Notes: generated from the letters alone by a model not told the origin. Counted from the stretch's first letter, positions 35,129 through 48,734 are shown. The stretch: DNA of 64,000 nt from Protonemura montana (GCA_947568835.1 CANOQG010000007.1:930001-994000); one strand, 5' to 3'. Numbers and translations are program-made.

Positions 35129-36181
35129 CCTGGCCATTGTCCTGCCCCATGTCCTGTCCCATGTCCTGCCCCATGTTTTGCCCCATGTCCTGCCCCATGT
35201 CCTGCCCTATGTCCTGTCCCATGTCCTGCCCCATGTCCTGCCCCATGTCCTGTCCCATGTCCTGCCTCATGTCCTACCCCATGTCCTGCCCTATGTCCTG
35301 CCCCATGTCCTGCCCCATGTCCTGCCCCATGTCCTGCGCCATGTCCTGCCCCATGTCCTGTCCCATGTCATGTCCCATGTCCTGCTCCATGTCCTGCCCC
35401 ATGTCCTGCCCCATGGCCTGCCCTATGTCCTGCCCCATGTCCTGCCCCATGTCCTGCCCCATGTCCTGCCCCATGGCCTGCCCCATGTCCTGCCCCATGT
35501 CCCATGTCCTGCCCCATGTCCTGCCCCATGTCCTGCCCCATGTCCTGCCCCATGTCTTGCCCCATGTCTTGCCCCATGTCCCATGTCCTGCCCCATGTCC
35601 TGCCCCATGTCCTACCCCATGTCCTGCCCTATGTCCTGTCTTATGTCCTGCCCCATGTCCTGCCCCATGTCCTGCTCCATGTCCTTCCCCTGTCCTGCCC
35701 TATGTCCCATGTCCTGCCCCATGTCTTGCCTCATGTCCTGCCCCATGTCCTGCCCTATGTCCTGTCCCATGTCCTGCCCCATTTCCTGCCCCATGTCCTG
35801 CTCCATGTCCTGCCCCATGTCCTGCCCCATGTCCCGCTCCATGTCCTCCCCCTGTCCTGCCTCATGTCCCATGTCCTGCCCCATGTCCTGCCCCATGTCC
35901 TGCCCCATGTCCTGCCCCATGTCCTGTCCCATGTCCTGCCCCATGTTTTGCCCCATGTCCTGTCCAATGTCCTGCCTTATGTCCTGCCCCATGTCCTGCC
36001 CCATGTCCTGCCCCATGTCCTGCCCCATGTCCTGCCCCATGTCCTGCCCCATGTCCTGCCCTATGTCCTGTCCCATGTCCTGCCCCATGTTCTGCCCCAT
36101 GTCCTGCCCCATGTCCTGCCCCATGTCTTTCCCCATGTCCCATGTCCTGCCTCATGTCCTGCCCCATGTCCTGCCCCATAG
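35129..36181 (+). repeat. P2 module with 180-bp deletion, copy 2
   Basis: Offset 3,319 copy of 31,810-32,862 with the same 180-bp loss and CATGTTCTG change. It is the last P2 before domain 3. Confidence 0.8.
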
Positions 36182-38367
36182 CCTGGCCAATGTCCTGCCC
36201 CATGTCCTGTCCCATGTCCTGCCCCATGATTTGCCCCATGTCCTGCCCCATGTCCTGCCCTATGTCCTGTCCCATGTCCTGCCCCATGTCCTGCCCCATG
36301 TCCTGTCCCATGTCCTGCCTCATGTCCTACCCTATGTCCTGCCCCATTTCCTGCCCCATGTCCTGCCCCATGTCCTGCCCCATGTCCTGCCCCATGTCCT
36401 GCCCCATGTCCTGCCCCATGTCTTGCCCCATGTCCCATGTCCTGCCCCATGTCCTGCCCCATGTCCTACCCCATGTCCTGCCCTATGTCCTGTCTTATGT
36501 CCTGCCCCATGTCCTGCCCCATGTCCTGCTCCATGTCCTGCCCCATGTCCTGCTCCATGTCCCATGTCCTGCCCCATGTCCTGCCCCATGTCCTGTCCCA
36601 TGTCCTGCCTCATGTCCTGCCCCATGTCCTGCCCCATGTCCTGCCCCATGTCCTGCCCCATGTCCTGTCCCATGTCCTGCCCCATGTCATGCCCCATGTC
36701 CTGCCCCATGTCCTGCCCCATGTCCCATGTCCTGCCCCATGTCCTGCCCTTTGTCCTGTCCCATTTCCTGCCCCATGTCCTGCCCCATGTCCTGCCCCAT
36801 GTCCTGCCCCATGTCCTGCCCCATGTCCTGCTCCATGTCCTCCCCCTGTCCTGCCCCATGTCCCATGTCCTGCCCCATGTCCTGCCCCATGTCCTTCCCC
36901 ATGTCCTGCCCTATGTCCTGTCCCATGTCCTGCCCCATGTCCTGCCCCATGTCCTGCCCTATGTCCTGCCCCATGTCTTGCCCCATGTCCCATGTCCTGC
37001 CCCATGTCCTGCCCCATGTCCTGCCCCATGTCCTGCCCTATGTCCTGCCCCATGTCGTGCCCCATTTTCTGCTCTATGTTCCACCCCATGTCCTGCCCCA
37101 TGTCCCATGTCATGCCCCATGTCCTGCCCCATGTCCTGCCCCATGTCCTGTCCCATGTCCTGCTCCATGTCCTGCCCCATGTCTTACCTCATGTCCCATG
37201 TCCTGCCTCATGTCCTGCCCCATGTCCTGCCCCATATCCTGCCCCATGTCCTGCCCCATGTCCTGCCCCATGTCCTGTCCCATGTCCTGCCCAATGTCCT
37301 GCCCCATGTCCTGCTCCATGTCCTGCCCCATGTCCTGCCCCATGTCCTGCCCTATGTCCTGCCCCATGTCCTACCCCATGTCCTGCCCCATGTCCTGCCC
37401 TATGTCCTTCCCCATGTCCTGCCCCATGTCCTGCCCTATGTCCTGTCCCATGTCATGTCCCATGTCCTGCTCCATGTCCTGCCCCATGTCCTGCCCCATG
37501 TCCTGCCCTATGTGTTGCCCCATGTCCTGCCCCATGTCCTGCCCCATGTCCTGCCCCATGTCCTGCCCCATGTCCTGCCCCATGTCCTGCCCCATGTCCC
37601 ATGTCCTGCCCCATGTCCTGCCCCTTGTCCTGTCCCATTTCCTGCCCCATGTCCTACCCCATGTCCTGCCCCATGTCCTGCCCCATGTCCTGCCCCATGT
37701 CCTGCCTCATGTCCTGCCCCATGTCTTGCCCCATGTCCCATGTCCTGCCCCATGTCCTGCCCCATGTCCTGCCCTATGTCCTGTCTTATGTCCTGCCCCA
37801 TGTAATGCCCCATGTCCTGCTCCATGTCCTCCCCCTGTCCTGCCCTATGTCTTATGTCCTGCCCTATGTCCTGCCTCATGTCCTGCCCCATGTCCTGCCC
37901 TATGTCCTGTCCCATGTCCTGCCCCATTTCCTGCCCCATGTCCTGCTCCATGTCCTGCCCCATGTCCTGCCCCATGTCCCGCTCCATGTCCTCCCCCTGT
38001 CCTGCCTCATGTCCCATGTCCTGCCCCATGTCCTGCCCCATGTCCTGCCCCATGTCCTGCCCCATGTCCAGTCCCATGTCCTGCCCCATGTTTTGCCCCA
38101 TGTCCTGTCCAATGTCCTGCCTCATGTCCTGCCCCATGTCCTGCCCCATGTCCTGCCCCATGTCCTGCCCCATGTCCTGCCCTATGTCCTGCCCCATGTC
38201 CTGCCCCATGTCCTGCCCTATGTCCTGTCCCATGTCCTGTCCCATGTCCTGCCCCATGTCCTGCCCCATGTCCTTCCCTATGTCCTGTCCCATGTCCTGC
38301 CCCATGTCCTGCCCCATGTCCTGCTCCATGTCCTGTCCCATGTCCTGCCCCATGTCCTGCCCCATAG
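36182..38367 (+). repeat. Q module 1 (2,186 bp)
   Basis: Q begins like L (CATTTTCTGCTC at +882). It then takes P1-like sequence (CATATCC, CCCAATG, TTCCCCATG, GTCATGTCCC, TGTGTTGCC), then an R start with a single TAA landmark (37,805), then R second-half sequence. This jumps near 38,345 straight into a CCAATG-type TAG, 562 bp after the TAA. Q1 is the only Q copy with T after CTGCTC (37,075), so it looks transitional between domains 2 and 3. Confidence 0.8.
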
Positions 38368-38818
38368 CCTGGCCAATGTCCTGCCCCATGTCCTGTCCCA
38401 TGTCCTGCCCCATGTTTTGCCCCATGTCCTGCCCCATGTCCTGCCCTATGTCCTGTCCCATGTCCTGCCCCATGTCCTGCCCCATGTCCTGTCCCATGTC
38501 CTGCCTCATGTCCTACCCTATGTCCTGCCCCATTTCCTGCCCCATGTCCTGCCCCATGTCCTGCCCCATGTCCTGCCCCATGTCCTGCCCCATGTCCTGC
38601 CCCATGTCTTGCCCCATGTCCTGCCTCATGTCCTGCTCCATGTCCTGTCCCATGTCCTGCCCCATGTCCTGCCCCATGTCCTGCCCCATGTCCTGCCCTA
38701 TGTCCTGTCCCATGTCCTGCCCCATGTCCTGCCCCATGTCCTGCCCCATGTCCTGCCCCATGTCTTTCCCCATGTCCCATGTCCTGCATCATGTCCTGCC
38801 CCATGTCCTGCCCCATAG
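38368..38818 (+). repeat. 451-bp TAG-to-TAG spacer, copy a
   Basis: L-type start (TTTTGCC, CCTACCCTATG, ATTTCC) fused near 38,620 to a P2 tail (GCCTC, GCTCC, TCTTTCCCC). A private C to A sits at 38,788 (TGCATC). Confidence 0.75.
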
Positions 38819-40992
38819 CCTGGCCAATGTCCTGCCCCATGTCCTGTCCCATGTCCTGCCCCATGTTTTGCCCCATGTCCTGCCCCATGTCCTGCCCTAT
38901 GTCCTGTCCCATGTCCTGCCCCATGTCCTGCCCCATGTCCTGTCCCATGTCCTGCCTCATGTCCTACCCTATGTCCTGCCCCATTTCCTGCCCCATGTCC
39001 TGCCCCATGTCCTGCCCCATGTCCTGCCCCATGTCCTGCCCCATGTCCTGCCCCATGTCTTGCCCCATGTCCCATGTCCTGCCCCATGTCCTGCCCCATG
39101 TCCTACCCCATGTCCTGCCCTATGTCCTGTCTTATGTCCTGCCCCATGTCCTGCCCCATGTCCTGCTCCATGTCCTGCCCCATGTCCTGCTCCATGTCCC
39201 ATGTCCTGCCCCATGTCCTGCCCCATGTCCTGTCCCATGTCCTGCCTCATGTCCTGCCCCATGTCCTGCCCCATGTCCTGCCCCATGTCCTGCCCCATGT
39301 CCTGTCCCATGTCCTGCCACATGTCATGCCCCATGTCCTGCCCCATGTCCTGCCCCATGTCCCATGTCCTGCCCCATGTCCTGCCCTTTGTCCTGTCCCA
39401 TTTCCTGCCCCATGTCCTGCCCCATGTCCTGCCCCATGTCCTGCCCCATGTCCTGCCCCATGTCCTGCTCCATGTCCTCCCCCTGTCCTGCCCCATGTCC
39501 CATGTCCTGCCCCATGTCCTGCCCCATGTCCTTCCCCATGTCCTGCCCTATGTCCTGTCCCATGTCCTGCCCCATGTCCTGCCCCATGTCCTGCCCTATG
39601 TCCTGCCCCATGTCTTGCCCCATGTCCCATGTCCTGCCCCATGTCCTGCCCCATGTCCTGCCCCATGTCCTGCCCTATGTCCTGCCCCATGTCGTGCCCC
39701 ATTTTCTGCTCCATGTTCCACCCCATGTCCTGCCCCATGTCCCATGTCATGCCCCATGTCCTGCCCCATGTCCTGCCCCATGTCCTGTCCCATGTCCTGC
39801 TCCATGTCCTGCCCCATGTCTTACCTCATGTCCCATGTCCTGCCTCATGTCCTGCCCCATGTCCTGCCCCATATCCTGCCCCATGTCCTGCCCCATGTCC
39901 TGCCCCATGTCCTGTCCCATGTCCTGCCCAATGTCCTGCCCCATGTCCTGCTCCATGTCCTGCCCCATGTCCTGCCCCATGTCCTGCCCTATGTCCTGCC
40001 CCATGTCCTGCCCCATGTCCTGCCCCATGTCCTGCCCTATGTCCTTCCCCATGTCCTGCCCCATGTCCTGCCCTATGTCCTGTCCCATGTCATGTCCCAT
40101 GTCCTGCTCCATGTCCTGCCCCATGTCCTGCCCCATGTCCTGCCCTATGTGTTGCCCCATGTCCTGCCCCATGTCCTGCCCCATGTCCTGCCCCATGTCC
40201 TGCCCCATGTCCCATGTCCTGCCCCATGTCCTGCCCCTTGTCCTGTCCCATTTCCTGCCCCATGTCCTACCCCATGTCCTGCCCCATGTCCTGCCCCATG
40301 TCCTGCCCCATGTCCTGCCTCATGTCCTGCCCCATGTCTTGCCCCATGTCCCATGTCCTGCCCCATGTCCTGCCCCATGTCCTGCCCCATGTCCTGCCCT
40401 ATGTCCTGTCTTATGTCCTGCCCCATGTAATGCCCCATGTCCTGCTCCATGTCCTCCCCCTGTCCTGCCCTATGTCTTATGTCCTGCCCTATGTCCTGCC
40501 TCATGTCCTGCCCCATGTCCTGCCCTATGTCCTGTCCCATGTCCTGCCCCATTTCCTGCCCCATGTCCTGCTCCATGTCCTGCCCCATGTCCTGCCCCAT
40601 GTCCCGCTCCATGTCCTCCCCCTGTCCTGCCTCATGTCCCATGTCCTGCCCCATGTCCTGCCCCATGTCCTGCCCCATGTCCTGCCCCATGTCCAGTCCC
40701 ATGTCCTGCCCCATGTTTTGCCCCATGTCCTGTCCAATGTCCTGCCTCATGTCCTGCCCCATGTCCTGCCCCATGTCCTGCCCCATGTCCTGCCCCATGT
40801 CCTGCCCTATGTCCTGCCCCATGTCCTGCCCCATGTCCTGCCCTATGTCCTGTCCCATGTCCTGTCCCATGTCCTGCCCCATGTCCTGCCCCATGTCCTT
40901 CCCTATGTCCTGTCCCATGTCCTGCCCCATGTCCTGCCCCATGTCCTGCTCCATGTCCTGTCCCATGTCCTGCCCCATGTCCTGCCCCATAG
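38819..40992 (+). repeat. Q module 2 (2,174 bp)
   Basis: CATTTTCTGCTC at 39,700 with C at 39,712, TAA at 40,430, fused TAG end. A private C to A lies at 39,319 (CCACATG). It has two fewer consensus units before the R part than the 2,198-bp copies. Confidence 0.8.
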
Positions 40993-42323
40993 CCTGGCCA
41001 ATGTCCTGCCCCATGTCCTGTCCCATGTCCTGCCCCATGTTTTGCCCCATGTCCTGCCCCATGTCCTGCCCTATGTCCTGTCCCATGTCCTGCCCCATGT
41101 CCTGCCCCATGTCCTGTCCCATGTCCTGCCTCATGTCCTACCCTATGTCCTGCCCCATTTCCTGCCCCATGTCCTGCCCCATGTCCTGCCCCATGTCCTG
41201 CCCCATGTCCTGCCCCATGTCCTGCCCCATGTCTTGCCCCATGTCCCATGTCCTGCCCCATGTCCTGCCCCATGTCCTACCCCATGTCCTGCCCTATGTC
41301 CTGTCTTATGTCCTGCCCCATGTCCTGCCCCATGTCCTGCTCCATGTCCTGCCCCATGTCCTGCTCCATGTCCCATGTCCTGCCCCATGTCCTGCCCCAT
41401 GTCCTGCCCCATGTCCTGCCCCATGTCCTGCCCCATGTCCTGCCCCATGTCCTGCCCCATGTCCCATGTCCTGCCCCATGTCCTGCCCCATGTCCTGCCC
41501 CATGTCCTGCCCCATGTCTTGCCCCATGTCTTGCCCCATGTCCCATGTCCTGCCCCATGTCCTGCCCCATGTCCTACCCCATGTCCTGCCCTATGTCCTG
41601 TCTTATGTCCTGCCCCATGTCCTGCCCCATGTCCTGCTCCATGTCCTTCCCCTGTCCTGCCCTATGTCCCATGTCCTGCCCCATGTCTTGCCTCATGTCC
41701 TGCCCCATGTCCTGCCCTATGTCCTGTCCCATGTCCTGCCCCATTTCCTGCCCCATGTCCTGCTCCATGTCCTGCCCCATGTCCTGCCCCATGTCCCGCT
41801 CCATGTCCTCCCCCTGTCCTGCCTCATGTCCCATGTCCTGCCCCATGTCCTGCCCCATGTCCTGCCCCATGTCCTGCCCCATGTCCTGTCCCATGTCCTG
41901 CCCCATGTTTTGCCCCATGTCCTGTCCAATGTCCTGCCTTATGTCCTGCCCCATGTCCTGCCCCATGTCCTGCCCCATGTCCTGCCCCATGTCCTGCCCT
42001 ATGTCCTGCCCCATGTCCTGCCCCATGTCCTGCCCTATGTCCTGTCCCATGTCCTGTCCCATGTCCTGCCCCATGTCCTGCCCCATGTCCTTCCCTATGT
42101 CCTGTCCCATGTCCTGCCCCATGTCCTTCCCTATGTCCTGTCCCATGTCCTGTCCCATGTCCTGCCCCATGTCCTGCCCCATGTCCTGCCCCATGTCCTG
42201 CCCTATGTCCTGTCCCATGTCCTGCCCCATGTCCTGCCCCATGTCCTGCCCCATGTCCTGCCCCATGTCTTTCCCCATGTCCCATGTCCTGCCTCATGTC
42301 CTGCCCCATGTCCTGCCCCATAG
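40993..42323 (+). repeat. L-P2 chimera (1,331 bp)
   Basis: Starts as L. It passes near 41,390-41,460 into the P2 portion with paired TCTTGCC, TTCCCCTG, CCCGCTCC, CTCCCCCTG and TTTTGCC, and ends as P2. A local repeat of the TTCCCTATG unit occurs near 42,090 and 42,125. This is the only P2-like block in domain 3. Confidence 0.75.
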
Positions 42324-44497
42324 CCTGGCCAATGTCCTGCCCCATGTCCTGTCCCATGTCCTGCCCCATGTTTTGCCCCATGTCCTGCCCCATGTCCTGC
42401 CCTATGTCCTGTCCCATGTCCTGCCCCATGTCCTGCCCCATGTCCTGTCCCATGTCCTGCCTCATGTCCTACCCTATGTCCTGCCCCATTTCCTGCCCCA
42501 TGTCCTGCCCCATGTCCTGCCCCATGTCCTGCCCCATGTCCTGCCCCATGTCCTGCCCCATGTCTTGCCCCATGTCCCATGTCCTGCCCCATGTCCTGCC
42601 CCATGTCCTACCCCATGTCCTGCCCTATGTCCTGTCTTATGTCCTGCCCCATGTCCTGCCCCATGTCCTGCTCCATGTCCTGCCCCATGTCCTGCTCCAT
42701 GTCCCATGTCCTGCCCCATGTCCTGCCCCATGTCCTGTCCCATGTCCTGCCTCATGTCCTGCCCCATGTCCTGCCCCATGTCCTGCCCCATGTCCTGCCC
42801 CATGTCCTGTCCCATGTCCTGCCCCATGTCATGCCCCATGTCCTGCCCCATGTCCTGCCCCATGTCCCATGTCCTGCCCCATGTCCTGCCCTTTGTCCTG
42901 TCCCATTTCCTGCCCCATGTCCTGCCCCATGTCCTGCCCCATGTCCTGCCCCATGTCCTGCCCCATGTCCTGCTCCATGTCCTCCCCCTGTCCTGCCCCA
43001 TGTCCCATGTCCTGCCCCATGTCCTGCCCCATGTCCTTCCCCATGTCCTGCCCTATGTCCTGTCCCATGTCCTGCCCCATGTCCTGCCCCATGTCCTGCC
43101 CTATGTCCTGCCCCATGTCTTGCCCCATGTCCCATGTCCTGCCCCATGTCCTGCCCCATGTCCTGCCCCATGTCCTGCCCTATGTCCTGCCCCATGTCGT
43201 GCCCCATTTTCTGCTCCATGTTCCACCCCATGTCCTGCCCCATGTCCCATGTCATGCCCCATGTCCTGCCCCATGTCCTGCCCCATGTCCTGTCCCATGT
43301 CCTGCTCCATGTCCTGCCCCATGTCTTACCTCATGTCCCATGTCCTGCCTCATGTCCTGCCCCATGTCCTGCCCCATATCCTGCCCCATGTCCTGCCCCA
43401 TGTCCTGCCCCATGTCCTGTCCCATGTCCTGCCCAATGTCCTGCCCCATGTCCTGCTCCATGTCCTGCCCCATGTCCTGCCCCATGTCCTGCCCTATGTC
43501 CTGCCCCATGTCCTGCCCCATGTCCTGCCCCATGTCCTGCCCTATGTCCTTCCCCATGTCCTGCCCCATGTCCTGCCCTATGTCCTGTCCCATGTCATGT
43601 CCCATGTCCTGCTCCATGTCCTGCCCCATGTCCTGCCCCATGTCCTGCCCTATGTGTTGCCCCATGTCCTGCCCCATGTCCTGCCCCATGTCCTGCCCCA
43701 TGTCCTGCCCCATGTCCTGCCCCATGTCCTGCCCCATGTCCCATGTCCTGCCCCATGTCCTGCCCCTTGTCCTGTCCCATTTCCTGCCCCATGTCCTACC
43801 CCATGTCCTGCCCCATGTCCTGCCCCATGTCCTGCCCCATGTCCTGCCTCATGTCCTGCCCCATGTCTTGCCCCATGTCCCATGTCCTGCCCCATGTCCT
43901 GCCCTATGTCCTGTCTTATGTCCTGCCCCATGTAATGCCCCATGTCCTGCTCCATGTCCTCCCCCTGTCCTGCCCTATGTCTTATGTCCTGCCCTATGTC
44001 CTGCCTCATGTCCTGCCCCATGTCCTGCCCTATGTCCTGTCCCATGTCCTGCCCCATTTCCTGCCCCATGTCCTGCTCCATGTCCTGCCCCATGTCCTGC
44101 CCCATGTCCCGCTCCATGTCCTCCCCCTGTCCTGCCTCATGTCCCATGTCCTGCCCCATGTCCTGCCCCATGTCCTGCCCCATGTCCTGCCCCATGTCCA
44201 GTCCCATGTCCTGCCCCATGTTTTGCCCCATGTCCTGTCCAATGTCCTGCCTCATGTCCTGCCCCATGTCCTGCCCCATGTCCTGCCCCATGTCCTGCCC
44301 CATGTCCTGCCCTATGTCCTGCCCCATGTCCTGCCCCATGTCCTGCCCTATGTCCTGTCCCATGTCCTGTCCCATGTCCTGCCCCATGTCCTGCCCCATG
44401 TCCTTCCCTATGTCCTGTCCCATGTCCTGCCCCATGTCCTGCCCCATGTCCTGCTCCATGTCCTGTCCCATGTCCTGCCCCATGTCCTGCCCCATAG
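42324..44497 (+). repeat. Q module 3 (2,174 bp)
   Basis: CATTTTCTGCTC at 43,205, TAA at 43,935. It matches Q1 and the following spacer at an offset near 6,130-6,142. Confidence 0.8.
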
Positions 44498-44948
44498 CCT
44501 GGCCAATGTCCTGCCCCATGTCCTGTCCCATGTCCTGCCCCATGTTTTGCCCCATGTCCTGCCCCATGTCCTGCCCTATGTCCTGTCCCATGTCCTGCCC
44601 CATGTCCTGCCCCATGTCCTGTCCCATGTCCTGCCTCATGTCCTACCCTATGTCCTGCCCCATTTCCTGCCCCATGTCCTGCCCCATGTCCTGCCCCATG
44701 TCCTGCCCCATGTCCTGCCCCATGTCCTGCCCCATGTCTTGCCCCATGTCCTGCCTCATGTCCTGCTCCATGTCCTGTCCCATGTCCTGCCCCATGTCCT
44801 GCCCCATGTCCTGCCCCATGTCCTGCCCTATGTCCTGTCCCATGTCCTGCCCCATGTCCTGCCCCATGTCCTGCCCCATGTCCTGCCCCATGTCTTTCCC
44901 CATGTCCCATGTCCTGCCTCATGTCCTGCCCCATGTCCTGCCCCATAG
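44498..44948 (+). repeat. 451-bp spacer, copy b
   Basis: Same fusion as at 38,368, same length, offset 6,130. It has TGCCTC where copy a has TGCATC. Confidence 0.75.
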
Positions 44949-47146
44949 CCTGGCCAATGTCCTGCCCCATGTCCTGTCCCATGTCCTGCCCCATGTTTTG
45001 CCCCATGTCCTGCCCCATGTCCTGCCCTATGTCCTGTCCCATGTCCTGCCCCATGTCCTGCCCCATGTCCTGTCCCATGTCCTGCCTCATGTCCTACCCT
45101 ATGTCCTGCCCCATTTCCTGCCCCATGTCCTGCCCCATGTCCTGCCCCATGTCCTGCCCCATGTCCTGCCCCATGTCCTGCCCCATGTCTTGCCCCATGT
45201 CCCATGTCCTGCCCCATGTCCTGCCCTATGTCCTACCCCATGTCCTGCCTTATGTCCTGTCTTATGTCCTGCCCCATGTCCTGCCCCATGTCCTGCTCCA
45301 TGTCCTGCCCCATGTCCTGCTCCATGTCCCATGTCCTGCCCCATGTCCTGCCCCATGTCCTGTCCCATGTCCTGCCTCATGTCCTGCCCCATGTCCTGCC
45401 CCATGTCCTGCCCCATGTCCTGCCCCATGTCCTGTCCCATGTCCTGCCCCATGTCATGCCCCATGTCCTGCCCCATGTCCTGCCCCATGTCCCATGTCCT
45501 GCCCCATGTCCTGCCCTTTGTCCTGTCCCATTTCCTGCCCCATGTCCTGCCCCATGTCCTGCCCCATGTCCTGCCCCATGTCCTGCCCCATGTCCTGCTC
45601 CATGTCCTCCCCCTGTCCTGCCCCATGTCCCATGTCCTGCCCCATGTCCTGCCCCATGTCCTTCCCCATGTCCTGCCCTATGTCCTGTCCCATGTCCTGC
45701 CCCATGTCCTGCCCCATGTCCTGCCCTATGTCCTGCCCCATGTCTTGCCCCATGTCCCATGTCCTGCCCCATGTCCTGCCCCATGTCCTGCCCCATGTCC
45801 TGCCCTATGTCCTGCCCCATGTCGTGCCCCATTTTCTGCTCCATGTTCCACCCCATGTCCTGCCCCATGTCCCATGTCATGCCCCATGTCCTGCCCCATG
45901 TCCTGCCCCATGTCCTGTCCCATGTCCTGCTCCATGTCCTGCCCCATGTCTTACCTCATGTCCCATGTCCTGCCTCATGTCCTGCCCCATGTCCTGCCCC
46001 ATATCCTGCCCCATGTCCTGCCCCATGTCCTGCCCCATGTCCTGTCCCATGTCCTGCCCAATGTCCTGCCCCATGTCCTGCTCCATGTCCTGCCCCATGT
46101 CCTGCCCCATGTCCTGCCCTATGTCCTGCCCCATGTCCTGCCCCATGTCCTGCCCCATGTCCTGCCCTATGTCCTTCCCCATGTCCTGCCCCATGTCCTG
46201 CCCTATGTCCTGTCCCATGTCATGTCCCATGTCCTGCTCCATGTCCTGCCCCATGTCCTGCCCCATGTCCTGCCCTATGTGTTGCCCCATGTCCTGCCCC
46301 ATGTCCTGCCCCATGTCCTGCCCCATGTCCTGCCCCATGTCCTGCCCCATGTCCTGCCCCATGTCCCATGTCCTGCCCCATGTCCTGCCCCTTGTCCTGT
46401 CCCATTTCCTGCCCCATGTCCTACCCCATGTCCTGCCCCATGTCCTGCCCCATGTCCTGCCCCATGTCCTGCCTCATGTCCTGCCCCATGTCTTGCCCCA
46501 TGTCCCATGTCCTGCCCCATGTCCTGCCCCATGTCCTGCCCCATGTCCTGCCCTATGTCCTGTCTTATGTCCTGCCCCATGTAATGCCCCATGTCCTGCT
46601 CCATGTCCTCCCCCTGTCCTGCCCTATGTCTTATGTCCTGCCCTATGTCCTGCCTCATGTCCTGCCCCATGTCCTGCCCTATGTCCTGTCCCATGTCCTG
46701 CCCCATTTCCTGCCCCATGTCCTGCTCCATGTCCTGCCCCATGTCCTGCCCCATGTCCCGCTCCATGTCCTCCCCCTGTCCTGCCTCATGTCCCATGTCC
46801 TGCCCCATGTCCTGCCCCATGTCCTGCCCCATGTCCTGCCCCATGTCCAGTCCCATGTCCTGCCCCATGTTTTGCCCCATGTCCTGTCCAATGTCCTGCC
46901 TCATGTCCTGCCCCATGTCCTGCCCCATGTCCTGCCCCATGTCCTGCCCCATGTCCTGCCCTATGTCCTGCCCCATGTCCTGCCCCATGTCCTGCCCTAT
47001 GTCCTGTCCCATGTCCTGTCCCATGTCCTGCCCCATGTCCTGCCCCATGTCCTTCCCTATGTCCTGTCCCATGTCCTGCCCCATGTCCTGCCCCATGTCC
47101 TGCTCCATGTCCTGTCCCATGTCCTGCCCCATGTCCTGCCCCATAG
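44949..47146 (+). repeat. Q module 4 (2,198 bp)
   Basis: Full-length Q: CATTTTCTGCTC at 45,830, TAA at 46,584. A CCCTATGTCCTACC variant near 45,225 is shared with Q6. Confidence 0.8.
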
Positions 47147-48734
47147 CCTGGCCAATGTCCTGCCCCATGTCCTGTCCCATGTCCTGCCCCATGTTTTGCC
47201 CCATGTCCTGCCCCATGTCCTGCCCTATGTCCTGTCCCATGTCCTGCCCCATGTCCTGCCCCATGTCCTGTCCCATGTCCTGCCTCATGTCCTACCCTAT
47301 GTCCTGCCCCATTTCCTGCCCCATGTCCTGCCCCATGTCCTGCCCCATGTCCTGCCCCATGTCCTGCCCCATGTCCTGCCCCATGTCTTGCCCCATGTCC
47401 CATGTCCTGCCCCATGTCCTGCCCCATGTCCTACCCCATGTCCTGCCCTATGTCCTGTCTTATGTCCTGCCCCATGTCCTGCCCCATGTCCTGCTCCATG
47501 TCCTGCCCCATGTCCTGCTCCATGTCCCATGTCCTGCCCCATGTCCTGCCCCATGTCCTGTCCCATGTCCTGCCTCATGTCCTGCCCCATATCCTGCCCC
47601 ATGTCCTGCCCCATGTCCTGCCCCATGTCCTGTCCCATGTCCTGCCCAATGTCCTGCCCCATGTCCTGCTCCATGTCCTGCCCCATGTCCTGCCCCATGT
47701 CCTGCCCTATGTCCTGCCCCATGTCCTGCCCCATGTCCTGCCCCATGTCCTGCCCTATGTCCTTCCCCATGTCCTGCCCCATGTCCTGCCCTATGTCCTG
47801 TCCCATGTCATGTCCCATGTCCTGCTCCATGTCCTGCCCCATGTCCTGCCCCATGTCCTGCCCTATGTGTTGCCCCATGTCCTGCCCCATGTCCTGCCCC
47901 ATGTCCTGCCCCATGTCCTGCCCCATGTCCTGCCCCATGTCCTGCCCCATGTCCCATGTCCTGCCCCATGTCCTGCCCCTTGTCCTGTCCCATTTCCTGC
48001 CCCATGTCCTACCCCATGTCCTGCCCCATGTCCTGCCCCATGTCCTGCCCCATGTCCTGCCTCATGTCCTGCCCCATGTCTTGCCCCATGTCCCATGTCC
48101 TGCCCCATGTCCTGCCCCATGTCCTGCCCCATGTCCTGCCCTATGTCCTGTCTTATGTCCTGCCCCATGTAATGCCCCATGTCCTGCTCCATGTCCTCCC
48201 CCTGTCCTGCCCTATGTCTTATGTCCTGCCCTATGTCCTGCCTCATGTCCTGCCCCATGTCCTGCCCTATGTCCTGTCCCATGTCCTGCCCCATTTCCTG
48301 CCCCATGTCCTGCTCCATGTCCTGCCCCATGTCCTGCCCCATGTCCCGCTCCATGTCCTCCCCCTGTCCTGCCTCATGTCCCATGTCCTGCCCCATGTCC
48401 TGCCCCATGTCCTGCCCCATGTCCTGCCCCATGTCCAGTCCCATGTCCTGCCCCATGTTTTGCCCCATGTCCTGTCCAATGTCCTGCCTCATGTCCTGCC
48501 CCATGTCCTGCCCCATGTCCTGCCCCATGTCCTGCCCCATGTCCTGCCCTATGTCCTGCCCCATGTCCTGCCCCATGTCCTGCCCTATGTCCTGTCCCAT
48601 GTCCTGTCCCATGTCCTGCCCCATGTCCTGCCCCATGTCCTTCCCTATGTCCTGTCCCATGTCCTGCCCCATGTCCTGCCCCATGTCCTGCTCCATGTCC
48701 TGTCCCATGTCCTGCCCCATGTCCTGCCCCATAG
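47147..48734 (+). repeat. Q module 5, 610-bp deletion (1,588 bp)
   Basis: Lacks the middle of Q, including the CATTTTCTGCTC block. The joint is near 47,590, where TGCCTC passes directly to CATATCC. TAA at 48,172. Confidence 0.8.

Larger units (their letters stand above)
33331..36660 (+). repeat. 3,319-bp tandem duplication, right copy
   Basis: Second copy, ending near 36,660 where sequence continues into a complete L start rather than returning to R. It differs from the left copy by a private T to A at 36,229 (CATGATTTG), so the copies are not collapsed duplicates of one read set. Another difference is GACCTG-type variation: CCCCATGAC near 36,229 is the only clear one I could confirm by eye. 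Confidence 0.8.
43942..48178 (+). repeat. 4,237-bp duplication, left copy
   Basis: All landmarks from TAA 43,935 to TAA 48,172 recur 4,237 bp later (TAG 44497/48734, 44948/49185, 47146/51383; TAA 46584/50821). It contains the end of Q3, a spacer, Q4 and most of Q5. Confidence 0.85.
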
